Shown here piece after piece: positions 1 through 7,458 of a DNA stretch of 7,544 nucleotides (positions within the stretch are counted from its first letter, which is position 1; the number at the start of each line of letters is the position of its first letter). A model generated the notes under the pieces. It saw nothing but the letters and a program-made list of their open reading frames with translations. It ran no database searches and was not told the origin of the DNA. Both the position numbers and the translations under genes were made by a program. Where the stretch lies: the NCBI GenBank assembly GCA_021778935.1, contig JAJYBQ010000124.1:1-7544 (forward strand), read 5' to 3'. This stretch comes from Pseudomonadota bacterium. GTDB lineage: Bacteria; Pseudomonadota; Gammaproteobacteria; Burkholderiales; Burkholderiaceae.

Positions 1-1134
1 GATCACCGCACCGGCAACGATTTTCTGGAACAGATCGGCATCGATCGCGCCGGAGCACGAGAAGGTCAGCAGGTGGCCGCCCGGGTCGAGCAGCCGCAGT
101 CCGTTGAGATTGATGTCCTTGTAGGCACGGGCCGCCCGGTCGACCTGATGGTGGTTGGCCGCGAACTTCGGCGGATCGAGCACGATGAGGTCGAACCGCT
201 CGCCGCGGGCGCGCATGGCCCGCAATTCCTCGAACACGTCGGCGCAGCGCCACTGCACGCCGCCGCCGGCCGCCGGCGGATGCGCGGCGGAAGCGGGCGT
301 CGACACGATGCCGTTGCGCTCGGCATTGGCACGCGCCAGCGCCAGCGCGTCGGCGGACGAATCGACGGACACCACGGTTTCCGCCCCGGCCAGAGCCGCG
401 GCGAGACTGAATCCGCCCGTGTAGCAAAAACAGTTGAGCACGCGCGGTGCCCGCCCGTGCCGCGCACGAAAGGCGCGCACCAGGTCGGCGATGCGCCGGC
501 GATTGTCGCGCTGATCGATGTAGAAGCCGGTCTTGTGCCCGCGACGCACCTCGACGCCGAACCGCACGCCGTGTTCCCGCACTTCGATGACGTCCGGCGG
601 CGCTTCGCCGCGCAGCACGCCGCTCGTCCCCGGCAGGCCCTCGCGCGCGCGCAGGGCACCGTCGGAACGATCGAACACGTTGCCGCAGCCGCTGGCATGG
701 CAGAGCGCGTCGAGCAAGGCTTCGCGGTGGCGCTCGACGCCGGCCGCCTGCATCTGCACCACGAGTTGATCGCCATAGCGGTCCGCGATCAATCCGGGGA
801 GGAAGTCCGCTTCCGCGTAGACCAGCCGCACCGCGTCGGTGCCCTCGTCCAGACCGCGGCGGCGCGCCACCGCCGCGCCGATCCGGTCGGCGAGCCAGGC
901 CTCGTCGATCCGGTCCGCTTCGCGAAAGCTCCAGCACCGCAGGCGGATCGTCGAATCCGGCGACCAGGCGGCCCAGGCCAGAAAGCGCTTGTCGGCGGCA
1001 TGGACGGCGACGAGGTCGCCGCCGGCCGGCGCGCCGCGGACCTGCGCAATCGCGCCGGCGTACACCCATGGGTGCCGACGCAGCAGGGAGCGCTCCTTGC
1101 CCGGCTTGAGGAAAACCGATCCCGCCGCGGTCAT
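1..1134 (-). CDS. rlmI: RlmI-type 23S rRNA (cytosine-C5) methyltransferase, C-terminus cut by window edge
   Basis: Class I SAM-dependent methyltransferase of the RlmI/YccW family (COG1092), which makes m5C1962 in 23S rRNA in E. coli. My translation gives 378 residues with no internal stop, running off the left edge; E. coli RlmI is close to 396 residues, so perhaps 20 are missing. An N-terminal PUA-like RNA-binding domain (about 5-75) begins FLKPGKERSLLRRHPWVYAG. The family signature GHKTGFYIDQRDNR is at 199-212. The SAM-binding motif follows at 231-243 (RVLNCFCYTGGFS), then VDSSADALALARANAERNG (257-275). The catalytic-site motif LDPPKFAA is at 319-326 and TFSCSG, with the likely catalytic Cys360, at 357-362. 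Residues 277-291 form an Ala/Pro/Gly-rich insert absent from typical members. The ATG overlaps the DUF484 stop (ATGA) and has no Shine-Dalgarno of its own, so translation is probably coupled. The family is secure; the exact target base is inferred from homology. Confidence 0.93.
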   Translation of the reverse strand, partial: MTAAGSVFLKPGKERSLLRRHPWVYAGAIAQVRGAPAGGDLVAVHAADKRFLAWAAWSPDSTIRLRCWSFREADRIDEAWLADRIGAAVARRRGLDEGTDAVRLVYAEADFLPGLIADRYGDQLVVQMQAAGVERHREALLDALCHASGCGNVFDRSDGALRAREGLPGTSGVLRGEAPPDVIEVREHGVRFGVEVRRGHKTGFYIDQRDNRRRIADLVRAFRARHGRAPRVLNCFCYTGGFSLAAALAGAETVVSVDSSADALALARANAERNGIVSTPASAAHPPAAGGGVQWRCADVFEELRAMRARGERFDLIVLDPPKFAANHHQVDRAARAYKDINLNGLRLLDPGGHLLTFSCSGAIDADLFQKIVAGAVI

Positions 1135-1781
1135 GCGTCCGGCCGCAACGCAGCGCTGGTCAGTTCGCCGATGAGCGCGAGCACCGCCGTCCCCATCGCA
1201 GCATCGAACCGCGCCGGTTCCGGCGAGCCGAGCACGATCAATCCGAAGGCGTCGGCGCCATCGGCGACGCGCAGCGGAACGAGTGCGGCGCTCTTGACTG
1301 CGGCCCACCGCTCGTCCAGCCAGCCGAACCGCCGCAGGTCGATCTCCGCGCCGCACAGCGGCGCATGCAGGCCGCGCGCGGCCTCCACCGCCGTTGCCAT
1401 CGCGGCATCGGCGTCGGCGATCGACCAGGTCCGGATCGCCGCCATCGGAATCGAAAAAATGCGCTCCAGCTCGTGCGCGGCGTCGACCGCCATCGTCTCC
1501 CGGTTCCGAAGCGCAACGAGGTTGCGCGTCCAGTCGATCAGGTTGCGCAACAGCCGGTCGTTGTCGTGTCCGATGCGGATCAGGTTCGCAAGCTTGGCGT
1601 CGAGCGCCTTGTTGCGTTCACGCAGCAACTGCGCCTGCCGCTCCATCAGCGATACCGCCGCCCCCCGCTGCGGGTCGGAGATCTTCAGCTCCGCCAGCAG
1701 CTCGGCATGGCGATCGAAAAACCCCGGGGTCTCCCGCAAATAGCGGGCGACGTCGCTTTCATTCCACTGCGGTTCGCTCAT
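1131..1781 (-). CDS. DUF484 family protein (GAF-like)
   Basis: A 216-residue protein of the DUF484 family, cytosolic, of unknown biochemical role. The N-terminal part (about 5-35) carries the family pattern [20 protein letters not shown], followed by a predicted coiled-coil helix (about 42-68, [20 protein letters not shown]) that probably mediates dimerisation. The C-terminal part (about 75-210) resembles the GAF-like fold described for the family, with the strand-rich stretch [20 protein letters not shown] at 165-184. The start is chosen at the ATG overlapping the dapF stop by 4 bp. The open frame continues upstream through dapF, but that part is dapF read in another frame. An AAGGAG sequence lies 13 bases upstream, inside the dapF 3' end (1795-1800), somewhat far for an ideal ribosome binding site. 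DUF484 genes commonly sit between dapF and xerC in proteobacteria, which supports the identification. Confidence 0.93.
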   Translation of the reverse strand: MSEPQWNESDVARYLRETPGFFDRHAELLAELKISDPQRGAAVSLMERQAQLLRERNKALDAKLANLIRIGHDNDRLLRNLIDWTRNLVALRNRETMAVDAAHELERIFSIPMAAIRTWSIADADAAMATAVEAARGLHAPLCGAEIDLRRFGWLDERWAAVKSAALVPLRVADGADAFGLIVLGSPEPARFDAAMGTAVLALIGELTSAALRPDA

Positions 1782-2644
1782 GGTAGATCCATTTCTCCTT
1801 CGAATACCGGCTCCGCCGGGCCCGTCATCCACACCGATGTGTCGTCCCCGCCCCAGGCGATGCGCAGCGTGCCGCCGCGCGCCTGGACCTCGACCGGGGT
1901 ATCGAGCAACCCGTTCCGGATGCCGGCCACCGCCGCCGCGCAGGCGCCGGTGCCGCAGGCCAGCGTTTCCCCCGCGCCGCGTTCCCATACGCGCAAACGC
2001 AGATGCGAACGATCGATCACCTGGGCAAAGCCGGCATTGACCCCGCGGGCGAACCGCGGGTGCCGCTCGATCCGGGGACCGTCCTCCGCCACCGGCGCCG
2101 TGTCGACGTCGTCGACGAACTGGACGGCATGGGGATTGCCCATCGACACGATGCAGACCGGCACGGAATGCCGAGCCACATCGAGCGGCCAGAGCTGCGC
2201 GCCGCCGCGCGCCGACGGCACGAGACCGGAGGCGTCGAAGCCGCTGGCCTCGGGTCGAAAATCGGGGGGGCCCATGTCGACGGTGACCTGGCCGTCCTCC
2301 TCGAGGCGCGGCTCGATCACGCCGCTCGCGGTCACGACGCGGATCCGGCGCTTGTCGGTAAGGCCGAGCCGGCGCACGAACTTGACGAAGCAGCGTGCGC
2401 CGTTGCCGCACTGCTCCACCTCGCCGCCGTCGGCGTTGAAGATGCGATAGCGGAAGTCCGCCTCCGCGCCCGGGCCCGAGACGGGCGCACGCTCGACGAC
2501 CAGCACCTGATCCGCGCCGACGCCGTAGCGGCGATCCGCCAGGGCGCGGATCCGACGCGCGTCGAGTTCGAGTTGCTGCCCGATCCCGTCGAGCATCACG
2601 AAATCGTTGCCGGCGCCCTGCATTTTGACGAAACGAAACTTCAT
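1778..2644 (-). CDS. dapF: Diaminopimelate epimerase DapF
   Basis: PLP-independent racemase converting L,L-diaminopimelate to meso-diaminopimelate, needed for lysine and for peptidoglycan cross-links; cytosolic. The 288-residue product is of normal family length. It opens with the typical [20 protein letters not shown] and has GVGADQ at 41-46. The two catalytic thiols sit in the two half-site motifs: Cys79 in [12 protein letters not shown] (75-86) and Cys230 in [13 protein letters not shown] (226-238). Substrate-contact motifs MGNPHAV (168-174) and ERGAGET (221-227) are present. The start is fixed by the conserved N-terminus; the frame stays open 64 codons upstream, but that stretch is Pro/Gly/Arg-rich and unlike the family. 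No convincing Shine-Dalgarno precedes the ATG. A GATAAT hexamer ends 6 bases before it. It is the first gene of the leftward operon with the DUF484 gene and rlmI. Confidence 0.98.
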   Translation of the reverse strand: MKFRFVKMQGAGNDFVMLDGIGQQLELDARRIRALADRRYGVGADQVLVVERAPVSGPGAEADFRYRIFNADGGEVEQCGNGARCFVKFVRRLGLTDKRRIRVVTASGVIEPRLEEDGQVTVDMGPPDFRPEASGFDASGLVPSARGGAQLWPLDVARHSVPVCIVSMGNPHAVQFVDDVDTAPVAEDGPRIERHPRFARGVNAGFAQVIDRSHLRLRVWERGAGETLACGTGACAAAVAGIRNGLLDTPVEVQARGGTLRIAWGGDDTSVWMTGPAEPVFEGEMDLP

Positions 2645-2814
2645 GACGCGATTATCGCCGACGACGAAGCGGGAACCGGAACGGAAGCCGAAACCGGAGT
2701 CGGGGACCGGAATCGGCCGAGGCCACGCGACGCCGCATGGATCGACCATTGCGGCATCGCAAATTTCCGGGGCATCCATTCCGGGGATCGGCGGATAGAA
2801 TCCGACCGCCAACC
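2645..2814. promoter_or_regulatory. Divergent intergenic region between dapF and the GAF-PAS-GGDEF-EAL gene
   Basis: This 170-bp region separates two divergent starts and must hold both promoters. On the minus strand GATAAT (2651-2656) is a good -10 match, but no good -35 lies at 16-18 bp. On the plus strand TAGAAT (2796-2801) is the best -10 candidate, again without a clear -35. Between them are a purine-rich stretch on the plus strand with three ACCGGA(A/G) repeats (starting 2675, 2693, 2706), a small inverted repeat TTGCG-GCAT-CGCAA (2749-2762), and a direct repeat TTCCGGGG (2765-2772 and 2779-2786, 14 bp apart). No ORF here looks real. The promoter calls rest on hexamer likeness alone. 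Confidence 0.4.
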
Positions 2815-5064
2815 ATGAACAAGCGCAACACGGCACAGCGCCTACGGGGCGAGGTGGCCCCCCTCCTGCCCGAAGAACAACAAGAGATCCTTGACTTCCA
2901 GCAAGCGATCCTGCGCAGCGTATTGGGCGACGGCGACTCCGCCAGCACGGTTGCCGACATCTGCCGCCTGGCGGAGATGCTGCTGCCGGATTCGGTCGGG
3001 TCGGTGATGCTCCTCAACCGCGACGACGGCCTGCTGCACATGTTTGCGGCGCCCAGCGTGCCGCGGGATGCGGCGCAACGGCTGAATTTCCTGCGTCCCG
3101 GCCCGGGCGGCGGATCCTGCGGCAACGTCATCCACTGCGGCACCCCGCAGTATGTCGACGACACGTTCCACGACCCGCGCTGGAGCGACCTGCGCCCGAT
3201 CGCGCAGGATCTCAACATCCGCTCCTGCTGGTCGGTTCCGGTCGTGGACGGCCAAGGAAGCACCATCGGAACGTTCGCGCTGTCGAGCTTCGAGCACCGG
3301 ATGCCGGGGTCGTTCCATCGCAAGCTGCTGGATACCGGCGCGGCGCTGGTCGGAATCATCCTCTCGCACGCCCGCTGGCAGGACAGCCTGCGGCTCTACG
3401 GAAAGGCCTTCGATTCCGCCGAGGAGGGCATGCTCATCACCGATGCCCAGAGGCGCATCGTCGCCGTCAATGCGAGCATGACCGCGATCCTCGGCTACCG
3501 CGGCGACGAGTTGCTCGGCAAGACGCCGATGGAGCTCTCCGCCGGACTGCACGACAAGGACTTCCACGACGCGATGTGGCACACCGTGCGCACCACGGGC
3601 GCCTGGAGCGGCGAAACCTGGAATCGCCGCAAGAACGGCGAGGTCTACCCCGAGTGGCGCTCGATCAAGGCGATCCGGGGGTCCGACGGCGGCGTGATCA
3701 ACTACCTCGGCGTGTTCACGGACCTCACCCAGACCAAGGCGGCGGAAAACGCCATCCAGCACCTGTCGACGCACGATGCGCAGACCGGCCTGCCCAACCG
3801 GGTGCTGTTCCGCGCCGGTTGCGAAAGCCTGGTCCACAGCGGCGCGCAAGGCGCGCTGCTATGCCTGAACATCGACGACTTCCGCAGCATCAACGAAACC
3901 CTGGGCTTGGGCTCCGGGGACCACATCCTGCGCGAGGTCGCAGCGCGGCTGTCCGGCCTCGTCGGCAATGCCGAAAGCGTCTGCCGCTGGAGCGCGGACG
4001 AATTCCTCGTGATGACCTCCTCGGCTGCCGACCTCGATTCGGTGGCGAATCTCTGCCTGCGCATTTCGGAGGCGCTGTGCCTGCCGATCGAGATCGACGG
4101 TCACCAGGTCCGCCTGACGGTCTCGCAGGGCGTCGCCCAGTTTCCGGCCGACGGGACGAACTTCGACGACCTGCTGCGCCGCGCCACCACCGCCCTGCAG
4201 GACGCGAAGCGCGCCGGCAAGAACATCGTGCGCTATGCGACCGCCCACGCCAACGACACCGTCCGCGCACACTTCCAGATCGCCCAGGACCTGCGGCGCG
4301 CCCTGGCGCAGAAGGAGTTCGAGCTGCACTACCAGCCGCAGATCTGCCTGCGGACCGGCCGGGTGGTCGGGGCCGAAGGGCTGATCCGCTGGCGCGACCC
4401 GAAGCGGGGCCTGGTGCCGCCCGGGGTCTTCATCGGCGCGGCCGAGCGCACGGGCCTCATCGTCGACATCGGCGCCTGGGTGATCGAACAGGCGTGCGCC
4501 GACGCGGCGCGATGGCGCACGCTCGGCGCCGGTGACATCCGGCTCAGCGTCAACGTGTCGGCGATCCAGACCCGGCGCGACGATTTTTGCACAATCCTCA
4601 CCGGCGCGTTGGCACGGCACGGCATTGCCGCGAAGCAGCTCGACCTGGAGCTGACCGAATCCGTGTTCATGGAAGACAGCCCGCAGATGCGCGCCATGCT
4701 GGAAAGCCTCAAGCGCACCGGCGTACAACTGTCGATCGACGACTTCGGCACGGGGTACTCCAGCCTTGCCTACCTGCGCTGGCTCGCGGTCAACCGCCTC
4801 AAGATCGATCGGACCTTCGTCGGCGGCCTGCGCGACGGCGCCGACACCTCCGCGATCGTCCAGGCCGTGATCGGTCTTGGGCACGCCATGAACCTCGCCG
4901 TGGTCGCGGAGGGCGTGGAAGACGAGCAAACCCTGCGGCAGCTGCAAGGGATGGGCTGCGACGAAGCACAGGGATTCTTCTTCGATGCGGCGCTGCCGGC
5001 GTCCCAATTCGAGCAGCGGCTGCTTGCGACCGCGCCGTATGCGCAGCGCACGAATCCGGGTTGA
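2815..5064 (+). CDS. GAF-PAS-GGDEF(degenerate)-EAL protein, probable c-di-GMP phosphodiesterase
   Basis: A 749-residue cytosolic signalling protein without obvious membrane segments. Domains in order: a short N-terminal helical part; GAF (about 40-185, including [19 protein letters not shown] at 98-116 and [20 protein letters not shown] at 138-157); PAS (about 195-305); GGDEF (about 312-475, opening [10 protein letters not shown]); EAL (about 485-735). The GGDEF signature reads SADEF (393-397), the first metal-binding Asp is replaced by Asn352, and no RxxD inhibitory site precedes it, so cyclase activity is unlikely. The EAL signature reads EGL (521-523). Acidic and metal-binding positions remain: Glu521, Asn580, Glu612, Asp642-Asp643, Lys663, Glu699 and Gln719, plus loop DDFGTGYSS (642-650), so hydrolysis of c-di-GMP to pGpG is likely. 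GAF and PAS probably sense a ligand or redox state. The start at 2815 is preferred over an in-frame ATG at 2737, which would add 26 Arg/Pro-rich residues across the promoter area; neither has a clear ribosome binding site. Confidence 0.95.
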   Translation: MNKRNTAQRLRGEVAPLLPEEQQEILDFQQAILRSVLGDGDSASTVADICRLAEMLLPDSVGSVMLLNRDDGLLHMFAAPSVPRDAAQRLNFLRPGPGGGSCGNVIHCGTPQYVDDTFHDPRWSDLRPIAQDLNIRSCWSVPVVDGQGSTIGTFALSSFEHRMPGSFHRKLLDTGAALVGIILSHARWQDSLRLYGKAFDSAEEGMLITDAQRRIVAVNASMTAILGYRGDELLGKTPMELSAGLHDKDFHDAMWHTVRTTGAWSGETWNRRKNGEVYPEWRSIKAIRGSDGGVINYLGVFTDLTQTKAAENAIQHLSTHDAQTGLPNRVLFRAGCESLVHSGAQGALLCLNIDDFRSINETLGLGSGDHILREVAARLSGLVGNAESVCRWSADEFLVMTSSAADLDSVANLCLRISEALCLPIEIDGHQVRLTVSQGVAQFPADGTNFDDLLRRATTALQDAKRAGKNIVRYATAHANDTVRAHFQIAQDLRRALAQKEFELHYQPQICLRTGRVVGAEGLIRWRDPKRGLVPPGVFIGAAERTGLIVDIGAWVIEQACADAARWRTLGAGDIRLSVNVSAIQTRRDDFCTILTGALARHGIAAKQLDLELTESVFMEDSPQMRAMLESLKRTGVQLSIDDFGTGYSSLAYLRWLAVNRLKIDRTFVGGLRDGADTSAIVQAVIGLGHAMNLAVVAEGVEDEQTLRQLQGMGCDEAQGFFFDAALPASQFEQRLLATAPYAQRTNPG

Positions 5065-5088
5065 CCGGCTGACCGCGTGATTGCCGCG

Positions 5089-5110
5089 CCGGCGCGGGAA
5101 CCCGTGCCGG
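5089..5110. promoter_or_regulatory. Imperfect palindrome upstream of the SulP gene (operator or terminator stem)
   Basis: The half-sites CCGGCGCGGG (5089-5098) and CCCGTGCCGG (5101-5110) are reverse complements except for one position that would be a G-U pair in RNA, with AA between them. It starts 24 bp after the stop of the EAL gene and ends directly against a TATGAT hexamer. As RNA it would fold into a very stable stem, but no T-run follows, so it is not a standard Rho-independent terminator. As DNA, its position in the would-be -35/-10 spacer would suit an operator. The sequence alone does not decide between the two. Confidence 0.4.
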
Positions 5111-5116
5111 TATGAT
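5111..5116 (+). promoter_or_regulatory. Candidate -10 element (TATGAT) for the SulP gene
   Basis: TATGAT matches the sigma-70 -10 consensus at five of six positions, in a stretch otherwise very GC-rich. A start of transcription near 5123 would give a leader of about 50 bases before the preferred ATG at 5176. No good -35 is found at 16-18 bp; TTGCCG (5081-5086) is 24 bp away, too far. Just after the hexamer, GATGCC (5118-5123) and GGCATC (5129-5134) form a six-base-pair inverted repeat with loop GATTG, which would lie at the start of the transcript. Confidence 0.35.
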
Positions 5117-5175
5117 CGATGCCGATTGGGCATCCTTATCTCATTGGCAACCTCGGCGCGAAGACTCGCTCCCGC

Positions 5176-6912
5176 ATGGACACACCGCACACTCCGGACA
5201 AGCCGGCAGCCCGCATCGGGTCCGGCCTGCGCAAGCACCTGCGGTCCATCCGGTTGTTCAAGGGTCTGCCGCCGGTGAATCGGCCCGCGGTGCTGCGCGA
5301 CGCGATGGCGGGCGTCGTGCTCGCGTCGATGGACATCCCGCAGCTCCTCGGCTATGCCCGCATCGCCGCCATGCCGCCGGTGACCGGGCTCTACACCGGC
5401 CTGCTTCCCGCGGTGGCGTTCGCGATCTTCGGCGCTTCACCGAGTCTCGTCGTCGCCGCCGACTCTGCAACCGCCACGATCTTTGCAGGCAGGCTCACGA
5501 CGCTCGCCGCCCCGTCGAGCGCCGAGTACGTCGCGCTGGCGGGCATGACCGCCTTGCTCACCGCAATGATGCTGCTGATCGCGCGCATCTTCCGCCTCGG
5601 CTTCCTGGCCGACTTTCTGTCGCGCACGGTGCTGGTGGGATTCCTCGCGGGCGTCGGCGTGCAGGTCGGCATCGCCATGCTGGGCGACATGCTGGCCATC
5701 CCGTTTTCGTCGCGCCTGACGACCGAACAGGCGGCCGACATCGCCAGCCACCTGTCGACCATCCACTGGCCGGTGTTCGGTCTGTCGGCGATCGTCGTGA
5801 CGACCATCCTGTCGTTCAAGCGCTTCCGGCCGCACTGGCCGGTTGCACTGGCCGCGGTGATCGCCAGCATCGGCGCCAGCGTGATCTGGGATTTCGCCCG
5901 CCACGGCATCGCCGTGATCGGGCCCTTGCGCGTCGGGCTGCCGCATCTGCGCCTGCCCCCGGTCGGATGGACCCAGGCGCTGGACCTCCTGGAGGTGGCC
6001 GCATCCTGCTTCGTCGTGGTCATCGCGCAGAGCGCGGCGACCAGCCGCGCGTTCGCCGACCGCCATGGCGACGCCATCGACGAGGATGCGGACCTGCTCG
6101 GCCTTGCCGCGGCCAACGTCGCCGCGGCGATGACCGGCGCCTTCGTGGTCAACGGCAGCCCGACGCAGACCGCGATGGCCGACCAGGCGGGCGCGCGCAG
6201 CCAGATCGCCCAGGTCACCCTGGCCGTGGTCGTCGTCGCGGTGCTGCTGTTTCTGAGCCGATGGCTGCAGTATCTGCCGCAGTGCGTGCTGGCATCGATC
6301 GTCTTCACGATCGCCGTCAGTCTCGTCAACGTCCGCGAGCTGAATGAAATCCGCCGCGAAAGTCCGGGCGAATTCGCGCTGGCGATGACGACGGCGGCGG
6401 TGATCGTGGTCGGCGGCGTGGAGAGCGGGATTCTGGCGGCGATCGCGCTATCGCTGCTGCGCCACGTGCGCCACAGCTACCGGCCGCATACGATGGTGCT
6501 GATACCCAACGGCAACGGCCGCTGGGAACCCGTCCCGACGCGGGAGGGGATGGAAACCGCGCCGGGCCTGATCATTTACCGCTTCGGCGCCGATCTGTTC
6601 TATGCCAACGAACGGCAGTTCGCCGACGAGGTGCGCCGGCTGATCGACGCCGCGCCCCATCCGGTCCAGCGCTTCCTGATCGATGCCTCGGCGATCACCG
6701 ACCTCGACTACTCGGCGGGGCGTTCCGTCAATGCCCTGTGCCAGGCCCTGGCCGCCCGCGGCATCGCGGTCGCGCTGGCACGCGTGAATCCGTACCTGCG
6801 CGCCGACCTGATGCGCCATGGCGTCACCTCCGCGATCGGCGAAGCCAATATCTACAGCACCCTGCACGAGGCGCTCGCCGGCGCACAGCGCGCCGCGGCG
6901 TCCGGTCCCTGA
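5176..6912 (+). CDS. SulP family anion transporter with C-terminal STAS domain
   Basis: Inner-membrane anion transporter of the SulP (SLC26-like) family; members move sulfate, bicarbonate or C4-dicarboxylates. The substrate here cannot be read from sequence. From this start the product is 578 residues. The family's first membrane region is clear: MAGVVLASMDIPQLLGYARI (44-63), then PPVTGLYTGLLPAVAFAIFG (67-86) and the re-entrant-like LVVAADSATATI (91-102). Many hydrophobic segments follow to about residue 428, including 152-173, 203-213, 221-237, 273-288, 345-360, 370-385 and 404-428. NGSPTQTAMADQAGARSQIA (326-345) matches the conserved loop before the later helices. A cytoplasmic STAS domain spans about 463-570, with LIDASAITDLDYSAGRSV at 501-518. 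An in-frame ATG at 5119 would add 19 residues; I prefer 5176 because 5119 lies within a probable leader hairpin, but neither start has a good Shine-Dalgarno. The gene follows the EAL gene by 111 bp. Confidence 0.93.
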   Translation: MDTPHTPDKPAARIGSGLRKHLRSIRLFKGLPPVNRPAVLRDAMAGVVLASMDIPQLLGYARIAAMPPVTGLYTGLLPAVAFAIFGASPSLVVAADSATATIFAGRLTTLAAPSSAEYVALAGMTALLTAMMLLIARIFRLGFLADFLSRTVLVGFLAGVGVQVGIAMLGDMLAIPFSSRLTTEQAADIASHLSTIHWPVFGLSAIVVTTILSFKRFRPHWPVALAAVIASIGASVIWDFARHGIAVIGPLRVGLPHLRLPPVGWTQALDLLEVAASCFVVVIAQSAATSRAFADRHGDAIDEDADLLGLAAANVAAAMTGAFVVNGSPTQTAMADQAGARSQIAQVTLAVVVVAVLLFLSRWLQYLPQCVLASIVFTIAVSLVNVRELNEIRRESPGEFALAMTTAAVIVVGGVESGILAAIALSLLRHVRHSYRPHTMVLIPNGNGRWEPVPTREGMETAPGLIIYRFGADLFYANERQFADEVRRLIDAAPHPVQRFLIDASAITDLDYSAGRSVNALCQALAARGIAVALARVNPYLRADLMRHGVTSAIGEANIYSTLHEALAGAQRAAASGP

Positions 6913-6916
6913 CCGG
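6902..6916. terminator. Hairpin over the SulP stop codon, possible weak terminator
   Basis: CCGGTC (6902-6907) and GACCGG (6911-6916) form a perfect six-base-pair inverted repeat with loop CCT, spanning the SulP stop codon. Only 42 bp separate this stop from the end of the convergent lipoprotein gene, and that gap also has the self-complementary GGCGCGCGCC (6945-6954). No T-run follows on either strand, so a true Rho-independent terminator is not shown; the stem may just slow polymerase or protect the 3' end. Confidence 0.25.
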
Positions 6917-6954
6917 CCGTTGCAAAACGACCGCGCAGGGCGGCGGCGCGCGCC

Positions 6955-7428
6955 TTACCAGCCCATCGTCGGGCCGAAGGCGAATCCGTATCCGGGACCC
7001 CAGGGGCCCCATGCCGACCAGTTCCAGGATGCGTTGCTGTACATCTCCGCCGCCATGGCCTGTTCGTCGACCATGTGCTGTTGCAGGCGATCGCGCTTGT
7101 ACTGGTTGTATGCCTGTTGCGTGCCGATGTACAGGCAGCCGCAGACCATGGGGTCGGCATAGACGTAATGGACCATATCGCCATGCACGCGCATCACGAA
7201 CCGGTTCGGCGGCAACTGGCTCAGCATTGCGATGCGCTCGGGCGTATTGGCCGGACGCACGAGGAATCCGGCCGCGGCCAGATTGTCTTCGTGATGCGCG
7301 ATCCGCTCCTGCTGCGTCTCGCAGGAGCACAGCGCAAGGACGGTCAGCAGCGCGGCCGCGCCGGCGCGCAGCGGCCGGATGCCGGAGGATGCACGGATAG
7401 ATCCGGCCGAGCGAAACGATGCAAGCAT
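6955..7428 (-). CDS. Small uncharacterised lipoprotein with Gly/aromatic-rich tail
   Basis: A 157-residue predicted lipoprotein of unknown function. The N-terminus has several arginines, a hydrophobic core (AGAAALLTVLAL, 22-33) and a lipobox LCSC ending at Cys36, the likely lipidated residue. Ser at -1 and Cys at -2 make it an imperfect but acceptable lipobox. The mature part opens polar (ETQQERIAHHEDN), then has a hydrophobic stretch AAGFLVRPANTPER, a core HGDMVHYVYADP (82-93), a Cys pair VCGC (95-98), a Gln/Tyr-rich helix (103-127), and a tail GPWGPGYGFAFGPTMGW (141-157). The start at 7428 is chosen over the GTG at 7440 because GGAG lies six bases upstream of the ATG. The absence of Asp after Cys36 points to the outer membrane by the usual sorting rule, as an inference. 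It converges on the SulP gene and is probably monocistronic. Confidence 0.85.
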   Translation of the reverse strand: MLASFRSAGSIRASSGIRPLRAGAAALLTVLALCSCETQQERIAHHEDNLAAAGFLVRPANTPERIAMLSQLPPNRFVMRVHGDMVHYVYADPMVCGCLYIGTQQAYNQYKRDRLQQHMVDEQAMAAEMYSNASWNWSAWGPWGPGYGFAFGPTMGW

Positions 7429-7431
7429 GCC

Positions 7432-7440
7432 AAGCTCCAC
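7432..7440 (-). promoter_or_regulatory. Ribosome binding site of the lipoprotein gene
   Basis: On the minus strand GTGGAGCTTGGC precedes the ATG at 7428. The GGAG core sits six bases before the start codon, an ideal spacing. This decides the start in favour of ATG 7428 rather than the in-frame GTG at 7440, which would itself lie within this site. Confidence 0.6.
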
Positions 7441-7458
7441 GATGCGGGGAATGCGGAA

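Noticed and set aside
73..1743. Plus-strand open frame of 556 codons opposite rlmI and the DUF484 gene
   Set aside because: Its translation is Arg/Ala-rich and without domains, while the opposite strand gives clear RlmI and DUF484 proteins. Long antisense open frames are common in GC-rich codon-biased DNA.
1782..2411. Upstream extension of the DUF484 frame to make a 426-residue protein
   Set aside because: The extra part is dapF read in another frame; the family N-terminus begins at the ATG at 1781.
2737..2814. N-terminal extension of the GAF-PAS-GGDEF-EAL protein from the ATG at 2737
   Set aside because: The added residues are Arg/Pro-rich and unlike the domain, would overlap the promoter region, and have no ribosome binding site. 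Not fully excluded.
3859..5238. Minus-strand open frame of 459 codons opposite the GGDEF-EAL region
   Set aside because: No recognisable domain, and it lies wholly opposite conserved GGDEF and EAL motifs; a codon-bias shadow.
5112..6347. Plus-strand open frame of 411 codons starting at 5112
   Set aside because: Offset frame within the SulP gene giving an Arg/His/Gly-rich product; the SulP frame carries the membrane segments and STAS domain.
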